A program made the translations under genes and the position numbers. This document shows, piece after piece, positions 17,161-28,019 of a stretch of DNA of 64,000 bases. The stretch's first letter is position 1. Each line of letters opens with the position of its first letter. Source of the stretch: Enterobacter ludwigii (lineage in GTDB: Bacteria > Pseudomonadota > Gammaproteobacteria > Enterobacterales > Enterobacteriaceae); NCBI GenBank assembly GCA_023023105.1, contig CP083824.1, positions 3,844,001 through 3,908,000 of the forward strand, given 5' to 3'. The notes below the pieces were generated by a model. It did no database searches. It was not told the origin of the DNA and saw only the letters and a list, made by a program, of their open reading frames with translations.

Positions 17161-19137
17161 TTACTCGTCTTCCAGGTAGGTGTACCCGTACAGACCCGCT
17201 TCAAACTCTTCCAGGAACTGCTGCTGCAATGTTTCGTCAAGACCGGTATTTTTCACCTGGTCGCGGAACTGGGTGAGCAACGTTTTCGGATCCAGCTGAA
17301 CGTATTCCAGCATGTCCGCCACTGTATCCCCTTCGTCAGACAGCTCCACTTCCACGCTGCCATCCGGGAAGACAAACACGTCAACCGCTTCGGTATCACC
17401 GAACAGGTTGTGCATGTTGCCGAGGATCTCCTGGTATGCCCCGACCATGAAGAAGCCCAGCATTGGCGGGTTCTCAGGGTCGTATTCCGGCATTGGCATG
17501 GTGGTCGCAATACCATCGCCATCCACGTAGTGGTCGATAGCGCCGTCGGAATCACAGGTGATGTCGAGCAGCACCGCTCGACGTTCCGGAGCATGGTTCA
17601 ACCCTTCCAGCGGCAGAACCGGGAACAGCTGATCGATACCCCATGCATCCGGCATCGACTGGAACAGGGAGAAGTTGACGTAAATCTTGTCCGCCATACG
17701 TTCCTGCAGCTCGTCGATAATCGGACGGTGCGCGCGGTTGCTCGGGTCAAGCTGTTTCTGCACTTCATGACACATGTTCAGATAGAGCTGTTCGGCCCAC
17801 GCGCGCTCCTGCAGGCTAAAGTTACCTGAAGAGTAGCCAACGTGAATATCGTGCAGATCCATCTGGCTGTCGTGCAGCCACTCGCGCAGGGAACGGCGCG
17901 TGCCAGGTTCGTGCATCTCCTGCCAGGTTTCCCACATATTTTGCAGGGAACGAGGCGCATCATCCTGCGGCGGTGTGGCTTCGGAAATTTCGCTACGCTC
18001 TACGCCGATAATGTTGGACACCAGCACAGTATGGTGCGCGGTTACTGCACGGCCGGACTCAGTGATCACCGTCGGATGAGGCAAACCGTGTTCTTCACAC
18101 GCATCGCCAATCGCCCAGATGATGTTGTTAGCATATTCGTTCAGGCCGTAGTTCACAGAGCAGTCAGACTGAGAACGCGTGCCTTCATAGTCCACACCCA
18201 GGCCGCCGCCCACGTCGAAGCACTGAATATTCACGCCAAGCTTGTGCAGCTCAACGTAGAAACGCGCCGACTCACGTACGCCTGTCGCGATGTCGCGAAT
18301 GTTGGCCATCTGCGAACCGAGGTGGAAGTGCAGCAGCTGAATGCTGTCCAGACGACCGCGCTCGCGCAGGATCTCCACCAGTTGCAGTACCTGGTTCGCC
18401 GCCAGGCCGAACTTGGATTTTTCGCCGCCGGAGGACTGCCATTTACCAGACCCCTGAGAGGCCAGACGCGCACGCACACCGAGGCGTGGGATCACGTTCA
18501 GACGCTCGGCTTCTTCCAGCACAATAGCGATTTCGGTCATCTTCTCGATAACCAGATAGACCTTATGACCCATCTTTTCGCCAATCAGCGCCAGACGAAT
18601 ATATTCACGGTCTTTATAGCCGTTACAGACGATAACCGAACGGGTCATGCCCGCATGCGCCAGCACGGCCATCAGTTCTGCTTTTGAACCTGCTTCCAGG
18701 CCCAGCGGTTCGCCGGAGTGGATTAGCGATTCAATCACGCGGCGGTGCTGGTTCACCTTGATCGGGTAAACCAGGAAATAGTCGCCTTTATAACCGTAGG
18801 ATTCACGCGCACGTTTGAACGCGGCGTTAATCGAACGCAGGCGGTGTTGCAGGATCTGCGGGAAGCAGAACAGTGCAGGCAAACGCTGGCCCTGTGCTTC
18901 GCGGGCTTTCACCAGTTTGGCGAGATCCACGCGCGCTTCAGGGACGTCAGGGTCCGGGCAAACGCTAATGTGGCCCAGTTCGTTGACGTCGTAGTAGTTA
19001 TTGCCCCACCAGGCAATATTGTAAGTGCGCAGCATCTTGCTGGCTTCCTGGGAGCTCATCGCAACCTCCTGCATAGAACGTAGTACACCCTGTTCGCCCG
19101 CTGACGAAGGCGAAAAAGAAGACATGTCGTCAGACAT
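17161..19137 (-). CDS. speA: Biosynthetic arginine decarboxylase
   Basis: 658 residues, the same length as E. coli SpeA. PLP-dependent fold-type III decarboxylase that makes agmatine from arginine for putrescine synthesis. PLP-lysine motif [13 protein letters not shown], then HFHLGSQM and [14 protein letters not shown] in the alanine-racemase-like barrel, and the substrate-binding [14 protein letters not shown]. The start at 19137 (MSDDMSSF) has a GAGGTT ribosome site; the ATG four codons upstream is less likely. It follows the small gene yqgB by only 8 nt, and its ribosome site lies at the yqgB stop. Confidence 0.98.
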   Translation of the reverse strand: MSDDMSSFSPSSAGEQGVLRSMQEVAMSSQEASKMLRTYNIAWWGNNYYDVNELGHISVCPDPDVPEARVDLAKLVKAREAQGQRLPALFCFPQILQHRLRSINAAFKRARESYGYKGDYFLVYPIKVNQHRRVIESLIHSGEPLGLEAGSKAELMAVLAHAGMTRSVIVCNGYKDREYIRLALIGEKMGHKVYLVIEKMTEIAIVLEEAERLNVIPRLGVRARLASQGSGKWQSSGGEKSKFGLAANQVLQLVEILRERGRLDSIQLLHFHLGSQMANIRDIATGVRESARFYVELHKLGVNIQCFDVGGGLGVDYEGTRSQSDCSVNYGLNEYANNIIWAIGDACEEHGLPHPTVITESGRAVTAHHTVLVSNIIGVERSEISEATPPQDDAPRSLQNMWETWQEMHEPGTRRSLREWLHDSQMDLHDIHVGYSSGNFSLQERAWAEQLYLNMCHEVQKQLDPSNRAHRPIIDELQERMADKIYVNFSLFQSMPDAWGIDQLFPVLPLEGLNHAPERRAVLLDITCDSDGAIDHYVDGDGIATTMPMPEYDPENPPMLGFFMVGAYQEILGNMHNLFGDTEAVDVFVFPDGSVEVELSDEGDTVADMLEYVQLDPKTLLTQFRDQVKNTGLDETLQQQFLEEFEAGLYGYTYLEDE

Positions 19138-19145
19138 AGCGAACC

Positions 19146-19277
19146 TCAACTCTTTGTATTAAGTGTAAAACAGTTGACTACTATCGCAGCGTTATACGGC
19201 GATAACAACCCATAAACGGCTCCGTTTCCCAGCAGAGTATGCTGAAATCCAGACCGTGCGACCGGTTTCTTATTCAT
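19146..19277 (-). CDS. yqgB: YqgB, conserved small protein upstream of speA
   Basis: 43-codon gene, identical in length to E. coli YqgB and matching it at both ends: MNKKPVA at the start (E. coli MKKKPVA) and [13 protein letters not shown] near the end (E. coli [13 protein letters not shown]). The middle is divergent. The function is not established; in E. coli it is linked to acid conditions. Its stop codon is 8 nt before the speA ATG, so translation of the two genes is probably coupled. The frame is open 25 codons further upstream, but the ATG at 19275-19277 aligns with E. coli. Two small inverted repeats lie just upstream (19297-19321 and 19338-19355). Confidence 0.8.
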   Translation of the reverse strand: MNKKPVARSGFQHTLLGNGAVYGLLSPYNAAIVVNCFTLNTKS

Positions 19278-19939
19278 ATCATTGTAAAACACGTATCCGA
19301 ACTCTGTATGACAAGGTTCGGCGAAACCACGAGAAAACTCTTGTATTAACAAGAGCGCCCTTGTTCAGTTTTCACAAAGCGTGACCGGCCCTGGAATCCT
19401 GAGAAGCGCCGAGATGGGTATAACATCGGCAGGTTTGCAGACTAGAAATGCGGGTTGCGGGAATCAAATGCGCGCCAGAACGGCTGCGCTGAATTAGCGG
19501 AAAACGATGGTTCATTATCTCGTATCACCTCCACGGCCGCCTCTGCTGAAACGGACCACAAGCCAAAGCTAAAAGTTCACTGCTTAACCCGGCTGGAAGT
19601 GGCGACACGATGAGTTCATCGAGCGCTTTTTTGTATGAGCCGCGCGCCGCGTTTTATACCGAGAACAGGGGTAAAAAGCAAAAGATAAATGTGCGTGTTG
19701 CCAGGGCCGTCAGGAATTATTGCCAGCCGTAATTTCAACTGAGTGAGAGGTTAGTCAAAAAAAACTGGAAATCGGGTGAAGAAGTGACCTAAAATAGACG
19801 TCCAGATGTTAATCCATCTATACTGATTAACACTCATACTGCCAGTGTCAAAAACCTGCAGGCCTTGGTAGAATTATCTCCTTTGGCTAATCCACACAGC
19901 AGCTTGAGCTAACCAAATTCCTCTTAGGTGAAATAAAAC
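19278..19939. other. yqgB-metK divergent intergenic region
   Basis: 662 bp with no recognisable protein gene. It holds the leader and promoter of yqgB-speA on the left (inverted repeats CCGAAC...GTTCGG at 19297-19321 and CTCTTGT-ATTA-ACAAGAG at 19338-19355) and the metK promoter with met boxes on the right. The middle, about 19370-19720, is GC-balanced and may be a long untranslated leader. I cannot assign it. Confidence 0.5.
19796..19819 (+). promoter_or_regulatory. MetJ operator (tandem met boxes) upstream of metK
   Basis: Three adjacent 8-mers, AGACGTCC, AGATGTTA and ATCCATCT, match the met-box consensus AGACGTCT at about 7, 5 and 5 of 8 positions. They are 120 nt before the metK start and are consistent with MetJ-SAM repression of metK. 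Confidence 0.72.
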
Positions 19940-21094
19940 ATGGCAAAACACCTGTTTACGTCCGAGTCCGTATCAGAAGGACATCCTGATAAAATTGCTG
20001 ACCAAATCTCCGATGCAGTGCTGGACGCGATCCTGACCCAGGATCCTAAAGCGCGCGTAGCGTGTGAAACCTATGTCAAAACAGGCATGGTTCTGGTTGG
20101 CGGTGAGATCACCACCAGCGCATGGGTTGATATCGAAGAGATCACCCGTAACACGGTGCGTGAGATCGGCTATGTGCATTCTGATATGGGCTTTGATGCC
20201 AACTCCTGTGCGGTACTGAGCGCAATTGGTAAACAGTCTCCAGACATCAACCAAGGCGTTGATCGCGCCGATCCACTGGAACAGGGTGCGGGCGACCAGG
20301 GCCTGATGTTCGGCTATGCAACCAACGAAACCGACGTGCTGATGCCAGCACCTGTGACCTACGCACACCGTCTGGTGCAGCGTCAGGCTGAAGTGCGTAA
20401 AAACGGCACCCTGCCGTGGCTGCGCCCGGATGCAAAAAGCCAGGTGACCTTCCAGTATGACGACGGCAAAATCGTCGGGATTGACGCGGTGGTTCTGTCT
20501 ACCCAGCATTCCGAAGATATCGATCAGAAATCCCTGCAAGAAGCAGTGATGGAAGAGATCATCAAGCCGGTTCTGCCGACCGAATGGCTGAGCTCTGCAA
20601 CCAAATTCTTCATCAACCCAACCGGACGCTTTGTTATCGGCGGCCCAATGGGTGACTGCGGTCTGACCGGTCGTAAAATCATCGTTGATACCTACGGCGG
20701 CATGGCGCGTCACGGTGGCGGTGCGTTCTCTGGTAAAGATCCATCAAAAGTTGACCGCTCTGCGGCGTATGCTGCACGTTATGTTGCGAAAAACATCGTT
20801 GCTGCAGGTCTGGCCGATCGTTGCGAGATTCAGGTGTCCTACGCTATTGGCGTCGCTGAACCAACCTCCATCATGGTTGAAACCTTCGGTACTGAGAAAG
20901 TCCCTTCAGAACAGCTGACGCTGCTGGTGCGCGAGTTCTTCGACCTGCGTCCATACGGCCTGATCCAGATGCTGGATCTGCTGCACCCAATCTACAAAGA
21001 AACCGCGGCATACGGTCACTTTGGTCGTGAACATTTCCCATGGGAAAAAACCGACAAAGCCGCTCTGCTGCGTGAAGCTGCCGGTCTGAAATAA
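19940..21094 (+). CDS. metK: S-adenosylmethionine synthetase
   Basis: 384 residues, as in E. coli MetK. Makes SAM from methionine and ATP; SAM also supplies the aminopropyl groups for spermidine, linking it to the neighbouring polyamine genes. Motifs are [14 protein letters not shown] near the N-terminus, [12 protein letters not shown], and the phosphate loop [19 protein letters not shown]. Ribosome site AGGTG upstream. Probably MetJ-regulated through the boxes at 19796-19819. Confidence 0.98.
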   Translation: MAKHLFTSESVSEGHPDKIADQISDAVLDAILTQDPKARVACETYVKTGMVLVGGEITTSAWVDIEEITRNTVREIGYVHSDMGFDANSCAVLSAIGKQSPDINQGVDRADPLEQGAGDQGLMFGYATNETDVLMPAPVTYAHRLVQRQAEVRKNGTLPWLRPDAKSQVTFQYDDGKIVGIDAVVLSTQHSEDIDQKSLQEAVMEEIIKPVLPTEWLSSATKFFINPTGRFVIGGPMGDCGLTGRKIIVDTYGGMARHGGGAFSGKDPSKVDRSAAYAARYVAKNIVAAGLADRCEIQVSYAIGVAEPTSIMVETFGTEKVPSEQLTLLVREFFDLRPYGLIQMLDLLHPIYKETAAYGHFGREHFPWEKTDKAALLREAAGLK

Positions 21095-21114
21095 TCGACT
21101 GACAGTTGTTGTTT

Positions 21115-21145
21115 AAAAGGCCAGCCTTCGTGCTGGCCTTTTGCA
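21115..21145 (+). terminator. metK terminator
   Basis: AAAAGGCCAGC-CTTCGT-GCTGGCCTTTT, a perfect stem with U-run, about 20 nt after the metK stop. Confidence 0.9.
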
Positions 21146-21338
21146 TTTTAGAGATAATGGTATCGATTACACCACACTGGATATGCCCCGATTTCAGAAA
21201 AATCTCTTTGCATGATCGCCTTTCTTCTGCTGTTACATCTCATTTCAGTTAAGTCTGAAATGTCGTCTTTCGCGATGCACCTCACCAAATTTTCCTCTAT
21301 ATTTTCAAAGCGTTAATTTTATTGACGGTTACAAGCTA

Positions 21339-21373
21339 GTGTAACCGATTACACCATTGTGATTTATCTCACA
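21339..21373 (+). promoter_or_regulatory. GalR/GalS operator and CRP site upstream of galP
   Basis: GTGTAA-CCGA-TTACAC (21339-21354) fits the gal operator consensus GTGKAANCGNTTNCAC. TGTGA-TTTATC-TCACA (21358-21373) is a perfect CRP half-site pair directly beside it. Together they predict galactose induction with catabolite control. The rest of the 344-bp metK-galP gap holds the metK terminator and nothing else recognised. Confidence 0.88.
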
Positions 21374-21438
21374 TATTTTTGCGGGTCGCTCACCTAACCT
21401 TAATATCAATAAAACTGATAACCCAACTGGAGGGCATA

Positions 21439-22836
21439 ATGCCTGACAATAAAAAACAGGGGCGTACGTCCAACAAGGCGATGACTTTCTTCGTCTGCTT
21501 CCTCGCAGCCCTGGCAGGATTACTCTTTGGCCTGGATATCGGCGTGATTGCCGGCGCGCTCCCCTTCATCACCGATGAGTTTCAAATAAGTGCCCACACT
21601 CAGGAATGGGTGGTGAGCTCCATGATGTTCGGTGCAGCGGTTGGTGCGGTTGGCAGCGGCTGGCTCTCGTTCAAACTGGGCCGTAAAAAAAGCCTGATGA
21701 TCGGCGCTATTCTGTTTGTGGCCGGTTCACTGTTCTCGGCGGCGGCGCCAAACGTAGAGGTGCTGTTGGTCTCCCGCGTGCTGCTGGGTCTCGCCGTGGG
21801 CGTTGCCTCTTATACCGCCCCGCTTTACCTGTCAGAAATCGCCCCTGAGAAAATCCGTGGCAGTATGATTTCCATGTACCAGCTGATGATCACCATCGGT
21901 ATTTTGGGGGCCTACCTTTCCGATACCGCATTTAGCTACAGCGGCGCATGGCGCTGGATGCTCGGCGTGATCATCATCCCGGCAATTCTGTTGCTGATTG
22001 GTGTTTTCTTCCTGCCGGACAGCCCGCGCTGGTTTGCCGCCAAACGCCGCTTCGTTGATGCAGAACGCGTGCTGCTGCGCCTGCGTGATACCAGCGCAGA
22101 AGCGAAAAACGAGCTGGAAGAGATCCGCGAAAGCCTGAAGGTGAAACAGTCCGGCTGGGCGCTGTTTAAAGAGAACAGTAACTTCCGTCGCGCCGTATTC
22201 CTGGGCGTGTTATTGCAAGTGATGCAGCAGTTCACCGGGATGAACGTCATCATGTACTACGCGCCAAAAATCTTTGAACTGGCGGGTTACACCAACACCA
22301 CCGAGCAGATGTGGGGTACCGTCATCGTGGGTCTGACCAACGTGCTGGCGACCTTTATCGCCATCGGCCTGGTTGATCGCTGGGGACGTAAGCCAACGCT
22401 GACGCTGGGCTTCCTGGTGATGGCGGCCGGTATGGGCGTCCTCGGTACAATGATGCATGTGGGTATTCACTCACCAACAGCCCAGTACTTCGCGGTAGGT
22501 ATGCTGCTGATGTTTATCGTCGGGTTTGCGATGAGTGCCGGCCCGCTGATCTGGGTGCTGTGCTCCGAAATTCAGCCACTGAAAGGGCGTGATTTTGGTA
22601 TCACCTGCTCAACTGCGACCAACTGGGTGGCAAACATGATTGTCGGCGCAACCTTCCTGACAATGCTCAACAGTCTGGGGAATGCCAACACATTCTGGAT
22701 TTACTCCGGTCTGAACCTGTTCTTTATTGTTCTGACTATCTGGCTGGTTCCAGAAACCAAACACGTTTCGCTGGAACATATAGAACGTAACCTGATGAAA
22801 GGTCGTCCGCTGCGCGAAATCGGCGCCCACGACTAA
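21439..22836 (+). CDS. galP: Galactose:H+ symporter
   Basis: 465-residue MFS sugar porter with 12 membrane segments. Motifs are [17 protein letters not shown] in TM1, KLGRKKSL and RWGRKP loop motifs, [19 protein letters not shown] in TM7 and PETKHVSLE at the end. It imports galactose and glucose with protons. Start at 21439 (MPDNKKQG) preceded by GGAGGG. The upstream GalR/GalS and CRP sites support the assignment. Confidence 0.97.
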   Translation: MPDNKKQGRTSNKAMTFFVCFLAALAGLLFGLDIGVIAGALPFITDEFQISAHTQEWVVSSMMFGAAVGAVGSGWLSFKLGRKKSLMIGAILFVAGSLFSAAAPNVEVLLVSRVLLGLAVGVASYTAPLYLSEIAPEKIRGSMISMYQLMITIGILGAYLSDTAFSYSGAWRWMLGVIIIPAILLLIGVFFLPDSPRWFAAKRRFVDAERVLLRLRDTSAEAKNELEEIRESLKVKQSGWALFKENSNFRRAVFLGVLLQVMQQFTGMNVIMYYAPKIFELAGYTNTTEQMWGTVIVGLTNVLATFIAIGLVDRWGRKPTLTLGFLVMAAGMGVLGTMMHVGIHSPTAQYFAVGMLLMFIVGFAMSAGPLIWVLCSEIQPLKGRDFGITCSTATNWVANMIVGATFLTMLNSLGNANTFWIYSGLNLFFIVLTIWLVPETKHVSLEHIERNLMKGRPLREIGAHD

Positions 22837-22895
22837 TCCCCTCACGGGGAGGCGCCCCTTGCACCTCCCCGCTTCGCGTTTTATGCTCTGCCCCT

Positions 22896-23393
22896 ATGAA
22901 AGCACCCCGTCTCCCCATTGCCATCCAGCAAGCCGTTATGCGCAGCCTGCGGGAAAAACTCGCCCAGGCGAACCTGAAGCTCGGCCGCAATTATCCTGAA
23001 CCCAAACTCGTCTACCAGCAGCGTGGAACCGCAGCGGGCACAGCGTGGCTGGAGTCTTACGAGATCCACCTTAACCCGGTGTTAATGATGGAAAACCAGC
23101 AGGCGTTTATCGAGGAAGTGGTTCCGCACGAGCTGGCCCATCTTCTGGTGTGGAAACAATTTGGCCGCGTCGCGCCCCACGGAAAAGAGTGGAAATGGAT
23201 GATGGAAGCCGTGCTCGGTGTTCCGGCTCGCAGAACCCATCAGTTCGAGCTGGAATCAGTACGCCGCAATACCTTCCCTTACCGCTGCCAGTGTCAGCAG
23301 CATCAGCTCACCGTTCGCCGTCACAATCGCGTGGTGCGCGGCGAGGCAACCTACCGCTGCGTCAAATGCGGCGAGCCGCTGATCGCGGAATAA
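22896..23393 (+). CDS. sprT: SprT family zinc metalloprotein
   Basis: 165 residues as in E. coli SprT. Predicted zinc protease domain with HELAH (about residues 68-72) and a C-terminal zinc ribbon (YRCQCQ...YRCVKCG). Function in bacteria is not settled; eukaryotic Spartan proteins of this superfamily degrade DNA-protein crosslinks. First of a same-strand group sprT-endA-rsmE-gshB-yqgE-ruvX as in E. coli. Confidence 0.93.
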   Translation: MKAPRLPIAIQQAVMRSLREKLAQANLKLGRNYPEPKLVYQQRGTAAGTAWLESYEIHLNPVLMMENQQAFIEEVVPHELAHLLVWKQFGRVAPHGKEWKWMMEAVLGVPARRTHQFELESVRRNTFPYRCQCQQHQLTVRRHNRVVRGEATYRCVKCGEPLIAE

Positions 23394-23487
23394 TCAGCTG
23401 AACTTTCAGGAACTTTCCTGATCTGACTGATTGCATACAGGAACAACATTCGTTACGTTGCGGGCTCGTTTTGACACGGAGTGTAAG

Positions 23488-24195
23488 ATGTCCCGTAATT
23501 TCTCTCTCGCGGTCGCTTTTCTGGCGACGGCATTCTCAGGCCATGTGCTGGCCGATGGTATCAACAGTTTCTCTCAGGCTAAAGCGGCCGGTGTAAAGGT
23601 CAACGCTGACGTGCCAGGCGATTTCTACTGCGGCTGTAAAATTAACTGGCAGGGTAAAAAAGGGATCGTTGACCTGGAGTCCTGCGGCTATAAAGTGCGT
23701 AAAAACGAGAATCGCGCCAGCCGCATCGAATGGGAACATGTGGTGCCGGCATGGCAGTTTGGCCACCAGCGTCAGTGCTGGCAGGATGGCGGACGTAAAA
23801 ACTGCGCCAGCGACCCGGTTTATCGCCAGATGGAAAGCGATATGCATAACCTGCAACCCGCCGTGGGTGAAGTGAACGGCGACCGCGGCAATTTTATGTA
23901 CAGCCAGTGGAACGGTGGCGAAGGCCAGTACGGACAGTGCGGTATGAAGGTTGATTTCAAAGAGAAAGTCGCCGAGCCCCCAGCCCGCGCGCGCGGCAGT
24001 ATCGCCCGCACCTACTTCTATATGCGTGACCGTTACGACCTCAACCTTTCACGCCAGCAAACCCTGCTGTTCAATGCATGGGATAAGCAATACCCGGTAA
24101 CGGAGTGGGAATGCCAGCGTGATGAGCGTATCGCTAAAGTCCAGGGGAATCATAACCCTTATGTCCAGCGGGCTTGCCAGGCGCAAAAGAGCTAA
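23488..24195 (+). CDS. endA: Endonuclease I (periplasmic)
   Basis: 235 residues. Sec signal peptide (residues 1-22, ending GHVLA|DG) and an endonuclease I domain with the beta-beta-alpha-metal motif around [14 protein letters not shown] and [15 protein letters not shown]. EndA degrades double-stranded DNA in the periplasm and has conserved cysteines (YCGCK, QCW, NCAS) for disulfides. Start at 23488 has GGAG upstream; the frame is open 19 codons further. Confidence 0.97.
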   Translation: MSRNFSLAVAFLATAFSGHVLADGINSFSQAKAAGVKVNADVPGDFYCGCKINWQGKKGIVDLESCGYKVRKNENRASRIEWEHVVPAWQFGHQRQCWQDGGRKNCASDPVYRQMESDMHNLQPAVGEVNGDRGNFMYSQWNGGEGQYGQCGMKVDFKEKVAEPPARARGSIARTYFYMRDRYDLNLSRQQTLLFNAWDKQYPVTEWECQRDERIAKVQGNHNPYVQRACQAQKS

Positions 24196-24247
24196 CCTAC
24201 ACTAGCGGCAATTCGCTTACATCGCATGACTAATGGAATTTCTGACT

Positions 24248-24979
24248 ATGCGCATCCCTCGCATCTACCACCCTGAACTGATTACCGCAGGCCGCGAAAT
24301 CGCACTGTCTGATGAAGCCGCCAACCATGTTGGCCGCGTGCTGCGCATGGGTGCTGGCCAGGCCATACAGCTATTTGACGGCTCTAATCAGGTTTTCGAC
24401 GCCGAAATCACACGCGCGGATAAGAAAAGTGTCCACGTAAATGTGCTGCGTGGCGAAGTGGATGACCGTGAATCGCCGCTGCATATTCATTTAGGCCAGG
24501 TAATGTCGCGCGGTGAAAAGATGGAATTTACCATCCAGAAATCGATTGAACTGGGTGTAAGCCTCATTACGCCACTTTTTTCTGAGCGCTGTGGCGTTAA
24601 ACTGGATGCGGAACGTCTGAACAAAAAGATCCAGCAGTGGCAGAAAATCGCTATTGCGGCCTGTGAACAGAGTGGCCGCAACCGTATTCCGGAGATCCGC
24701 CCGGCGATGGATCTGGAGGACTGGTGTGCAGAAGAGGACAGTGGGCTGAAGCTCAATCTTCATCCGCGCGCCAGCGCCAGCATCAATACGCTGCCGCTGC
24801 CCGTTGAGCGCGTACGCCTGTTGATTGGCCCGGAAGGTGGCCTGTCGGCCGACGAAATTGCGATGACGGCACGTTACCAGTTTACTGATATTCTGTTGGG
24901 ACCTCGCGTTCTGCGCACTGAGACAACGGCACTCACGGCCATTACCGCGCTACAGGTACGGTTTGGCGATCTGGGTTGA
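24248..24979 (+). CDS. rsmE: 16S rRNA (uracil1498-N3)-methyltransferase
   Basis: 243 residues, the E. coli RsmE length. SPOUT-class methyltransferase with an N-terminal PUA-like domain and a C-terminal trefoil-knot SAM site ([16 protein letters not shown] and [15 protein letters not shown]). Methylates U1498 of 16S rRNA. The ATG at 24248 aligns with the E. coli start; five upstream codons are likely untranslated. gshB follows after 19 nt. Confidence 0.96.
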   Translation: MRIPRIYHPELITAGREIALSDEAANHVGRVLRMGAGQAIQLFDGSNQVFDAEITRADKKSVHVNVLRGEVDDRESPLHIHLGQVMSRGEKMEFTIQKSIELGVSLITPLFSERCGVKLDAERLNKKIQQWQKIAIAACEQSGRNRIPEIRPAMDLEDWCAEEDSGLKLNLHPRASASINTLPLPVERVRLLIGPEGGLSADEIAMTARYQFTDILLGPRVLRTETTALTAITALQVRFGDLG

Positions 24980-24998
24980 AGCATTAACGGAGAAGAAC

Positions 24999-25946
24999 AT
25001 GATCAAGCTCGGCATCGTGATGGACCCCATCGCAAACATCAATATCAAGAAAGATTCCAGCTTCGCAATGCTGCTGGAAGCGCAGCGTCGTGGCTATGAA
25101 CTCCACTACATGGAGATGAACGATCTTTACCTGATCAACGGTGAAGCCCGCGCGCGCACCCGTATCGTTAACGTCGAGCAGAACTACGACAAATGGTATG
25201 AATTCGGCACCGAGCAGGATATTGCGCTTGCCGATCTGAACGTCATCCTGATGCGTAAAGATCCGCCGTTCGACACCGAATACATCTACTGCACCTACAT
25301 TCTTGAGCGTGCCGAAGAGAAAGGCACTCTGATCGTCAACAAACCGCAGAGCCTGCGCGACTGTAACGAGAAGCTCTACACCGCCTGGTTCTCTGACCTG
25401 ACGCCGGAAACCCTGGTGACCCGCAGCAAGGCGCAGCTGAAGGAATTCTGGCAGAAGCACGGCGATATCATCATGAAACCGCTGGATGGGATGGGTGGTG
25501 CGTCAATCTTCCGCGTGAAAGAAAGCGACCCGAATATTGGTGTGATTGCTGAAACACTGACTGAACTCGGCACCCGTTACTGCATGGCACAGAACTACCT
25601 TCCGGCCATTAAAGATGGGGATAAACGTGTTCTGGTCGTGGATGGCGAACCGGTTCCTTACTGCCTTGCACGTATTCCGCAGGGTGGAGAAACCCGTGGC
25701 AACCTGGCGGCAGGTGGCCGCGGCGAGCCGCGTCCGTTGACAGAAAGCGACTGGGAAATTGCCCGCCGTGTCGGCCCGACGCTTAAAGCCAAAGGTCTGA
25801 TTTTTGTGGGTCTGGATATCATTGGCGACCGCCTGACCGAAGTGAACGTTACCAGCCCGACCTGCATTCGTGAAATCGAAGCGGAATTCCCGATTTCGAT
25901 TACCGGAATGCTGATGGACGCGATCGAGAAACGTATCCAGAAATAA
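24999..25946 (+). CDS. gshB: Glutathione synthetase
   Basis: 315 residues. ATP-grasp ligase that adds glycine to gamma-glutamylcysteine. N-terminal substrate domain (MIKLGIVMDPIANINIKKDSS), ATP-grasp elements IIMKPLDGMGGASIFRVK and VDGEPVPYCLARIPQGGETRGNLAAGG, and the C-terminal metal ligand region EVNVTSPTCIREIE. Likely co-transcribed with rsmE. Glutathione made here is a substrate for the Gss enzyme at the end of the window. Confidence 0.97.
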   Translation: MIKLGIVMDPIANINIKKDSSFAMLLEAQRRGYELHYMEMNDLYLINGEARARTRIVNVEQNYDKWYEFGTEQDIALADLNVILMRKDPPFDTEYIYCTYILERAEEKGTLIVNKPQSLRDCNEKLYTAWFSDLTPETLVTRSKAQLKEFWQKHGDIIMKPLDGMGGASIFRVKESDPNIGVIAETLTELGTRYCMAQNYLPAIKDGDKRVLVVDGEPVPYCLARIPQGGETRGNLAAGGRGEPRPLTESDWEIARRVGPTLKAKGLIFVGLDIIGDRLTEVNVTSPTCIREIEAEFPISITGMLMDAIEKRIQK

Positions 25947-26033
25947 CTTACTAATACTATTAGTGACAGCCCCACAGTTTGTCCGCATACTGGGTGCTGT
26001 CGCTTTTTAAACCAGGAAACAGTACCTCTGACA

Positions 26034-26594
26034 ATGAATTTACAGCATCACTTTCTTATTGCCATGCCTGCTCTCCAGGATCCGATTTTTCGCCGCGCCG
26101 TGGTTTATATTTGCGAATACAACGAAGACGGTGCGATGGGTATCATCATCAACAAACCGCTGGAAAACCTCCAGGTTGAGGGGATTCTGGAAAAGCTGAA
26201 AATTTCGGCTGAAGCCCGCCTGCCGGAAATCCGGCTTGATAAACCGGTGATGCTGGGCGGACCGCTTGCAGAAGATCGTGGTTTTATCCTGCACACGCCG
26301 CCTGAGTTCTCTTCCAGTATTCGAATCTCTGATAATACCGTCATCACAACCTCACGCGACGTGCTCGAAACGCTGGGAACTGCAGAGCAGCCTTCTGAAG
26401 TACTGGTGGCGCTGGGCTACTCGTCATGGGAAAAAGGTCAGCTTGAGCAAGAGCTTCTCGATAACGCCTGGCTTACGGCACCTGCGGACATGAATATCCT
26501 GTTTAAAACCCCTATCGCCGATCGCTGGCGTGAGGCGGCGAAACTGATTGGCATTGATATTCTGACCATGCCTGGCGTAGCGGGGCACGCCTGA
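26034..26594 (+). CDS. yqgE: YqgE, UPF0301 (DUF179) protein
   Basis: 186 residues, nearly identical in layout to E. coli Yqg[11 protein letters not shown] at the N-terminus, [30 protein letters not shown] and [10 protein letters not shown]. Function unknown. Its TGA overlaps the ruvX ATG (ATGATG region at 26592-26596), so the two are translationally coupled, which is widely conserved. Confidence 0.93.
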   Translation: MNLQHHFLIAMPALQDPIFRRAVVYICEYNEDGAMGIIINKPLENLQVEGILEKLKISAEARLPEIRLDKPVMLGGPLAEDRGFILHTPPEFSSSIRISDNTVITTSRDVLETLGTAEQPSEVLVALGYSSWEKGQLEQELLDNAWLTAPADMNILFKTPIADRWREAAKLIGIDILTMPGVAGHA

Positions 26595-27010
26595 TGAGCG
26601 GAACACTTCTGGCTTTCGATTTTGGTACGAAAAGCATCGGTGTCGCCGTGGGTCAGCGCATCACGGGTACTGCCCGTCCGCTAACGGCTCTGAAGGCCAA
26701 CGACGGCACGCCTGACTGGAATCTGATTGAGCGTCTGCTCAAAGAGTGGCAGCCGGATGATGTTATCGTTGGACTACCGCTGAATATGGATGGTACAGAG
26801 CAGCCACTGACCGCCAGAGCGCGGAAGTTTGCCAATAAAATCCATGGCCGCTTTGGCGTCTCCGTGAAGCTTCACGACGAGCGTCTTAGCACTGTCGAAG
26901 CGCGTGCGGGTCTGTTTGAGCACGGGGGTTTCCGGGCGCTCAACAAAGGCAGCGTAGACTCTGCTTCTGCCGTCATCATTCTCGAAAGCTATTTCGAACA
27001 GGGCTACTGA
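26594..27010 (+). CDS. ruvX: YqgF/RuvX, RNase H-fold nuclease
   Basis: 138 residues. RNase H-like fold with [12 protein letters not shown] at the N-terminus, [15 protein letters not shown] and [12 protein letters not shown] with catalytic acidic residues. Essential in E. coli; reported roles are 16S rRNA 5'-end processing and Holliday junction resolution. Its last 7 nt overlap the convergent yggR gene. Confidence 0.94.
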   Translation: MSGTLLAFDFGTKSIGVAVGQRITGTARPLTALKANDGTPDWNLIERLLKEWQPDDVIVGLPLNMDGTEQPLTARARKFANKIHGRFGVSVKLHDERLSTVEARAGLFEHGGFRALNKGSVDSASAVIILESYFEQGY

Positions 27011-28002
27011 GCACAGGGAGCCTGAAGTCGCCCCTGTGCCCGCCTCTCTGCCAGGCTCTGGTCAAAGTTCTGCATCCCCATTTGTTGACCGGTTTGAATG
27101 ATGCCGGGCAGTTGCCATGTTTTTCCTTCACGAATGAGATTCGCCGCGGCAGCGGTATTCACCAGTAGCTCATACAGCGCCACGCGACCGCCCTGTAGAT
27201 CGGGGAGTAGCTTTTGCGCCAGCACCGCCCGCAGGCTGCTGGCCAGTTGATTACGCACCGGATCTTTTTCCTGAGCCGGGAACGTATCGACCAGCCGTTC
27301 AATCGCCTGGGATGCACCGCGCGTATGCAATGTTGCCAGCACCAGATGCCCGGTTTCAGCCGCCGTCAGCGCCAGGCGGATCGTTTCGCTGTCGCGCAGT
27401 TCCCCCAGCAGAATAATGTCAGGATCCTCGCGTAACGCGCTACGTAGCGCCTCGGCGAATGACGGACTGTGCTGGCCAATTTCTCGTTGCTGTATCAGGC
27501 AGCGTTCACTCTGGTACATAAACTCCACCGGATCTTCGAGCGTCAGGATATGGCCGTCAGTATTGCGGTTGAGAAAATCGACCATCGCCGCCAGCGTGGT
27601 GGATTTGCCGCTGCCGGTTGCCCCCGTGACCAGAATCAATCCGTTGTCGTTCGTTAGCAGTTCCGGCACAGCCCGTGGTACCCCCAGCGAAGAGAGTTGC
27701 GGACAGCTTCGCGGCAACAACCGTAGCGTCACAGAGACCCCCTTCATCTGTTTAAAGGCACTGCCGCGCAAACGCTGGCCTCCGGCAATGGTTACGGCAA
27801 AATCCACCTGCCCGTTTGCCCACCAGGCTCCTTGCTGCTCATCGTTGAGCCACGCTTTTAGCAATGACTCGACATCAGGGGGCGGAAACGGTGCCGGTTC
27901 AAGACGGCCTAATCTGCGCCATCGGGGTGGTGAATCACTGCACAGGTGTAGATCGGAGACGTTATGCTTTACACTAAGGGCCACAATTTCTTCCACATCC
28001 AT
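27004..28002 (-). CDS. yggR: YggR, PilT-like secretion ATPase
   Basis: 332-residue hexameric ATPase of the PilT/GspE class. Walker [10 protein letters not shown] (residues 127-135), Asp box LTLEDPVEF, Walker [10 protein letters not shown] and the His box [12 protein letters not shown]. It resembles PilT (pilus retraction), but no pilus genes are nearby and its role in enterics is unclear. It is divergent from yggS with only 17 nt between the two start codons. GAGGAG is 6 nt before its ATG. Confidence 0.92.
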   Translation of the reverse strand: MDVEEIVALSVKHNVSDLHLCSDSPPRWRRLGRLEPAPFPPPDVESLLKAWLNDEQQGAWWANGQVDFAVTIAGGQRLRGSAFKQMKGVSVTLRLLPRSCPQLSSLGVPRAVPELLTNDNGLILVTGATGSGKSTTLAAMVDFLNRNTDGHILTLEDPVEFMYQSERCLIQQREIGQHSPSFAEALRSALREDPDIILLGELRDSETIRLALTAAETGHLVLATLHTRGASQAIERLVDTFPAQEKDPVRNQLASSLRAVLAQKLLPDLQGGRVALYELLVNTAAAANLIREGKTWQLPGIIQTGQQMGMQNFDQSLAERRAQGRLQAPCAQ

Positions 28003-28019
28003 AGACTACTCCTCGGAAA

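Noticed and set aside
17842..18687. 281-residue plus-strand frame over speA, and similar long frames over tktA (13493-14905) and speC (47735-49735)
   Set aside because: All are antisense shadows of highly expressed, GC-biased genes, with His/Val/Gln-rich products and no family resemblance.
19370..19720. Small RNA gene or riboswitch in the yqgB-metK gap
   Set aside because: No clear promoter-terminator pair or known riboswitch core was recognised by eye. A SAM riboswitch is not expected, since met boxes for MetJ are present.
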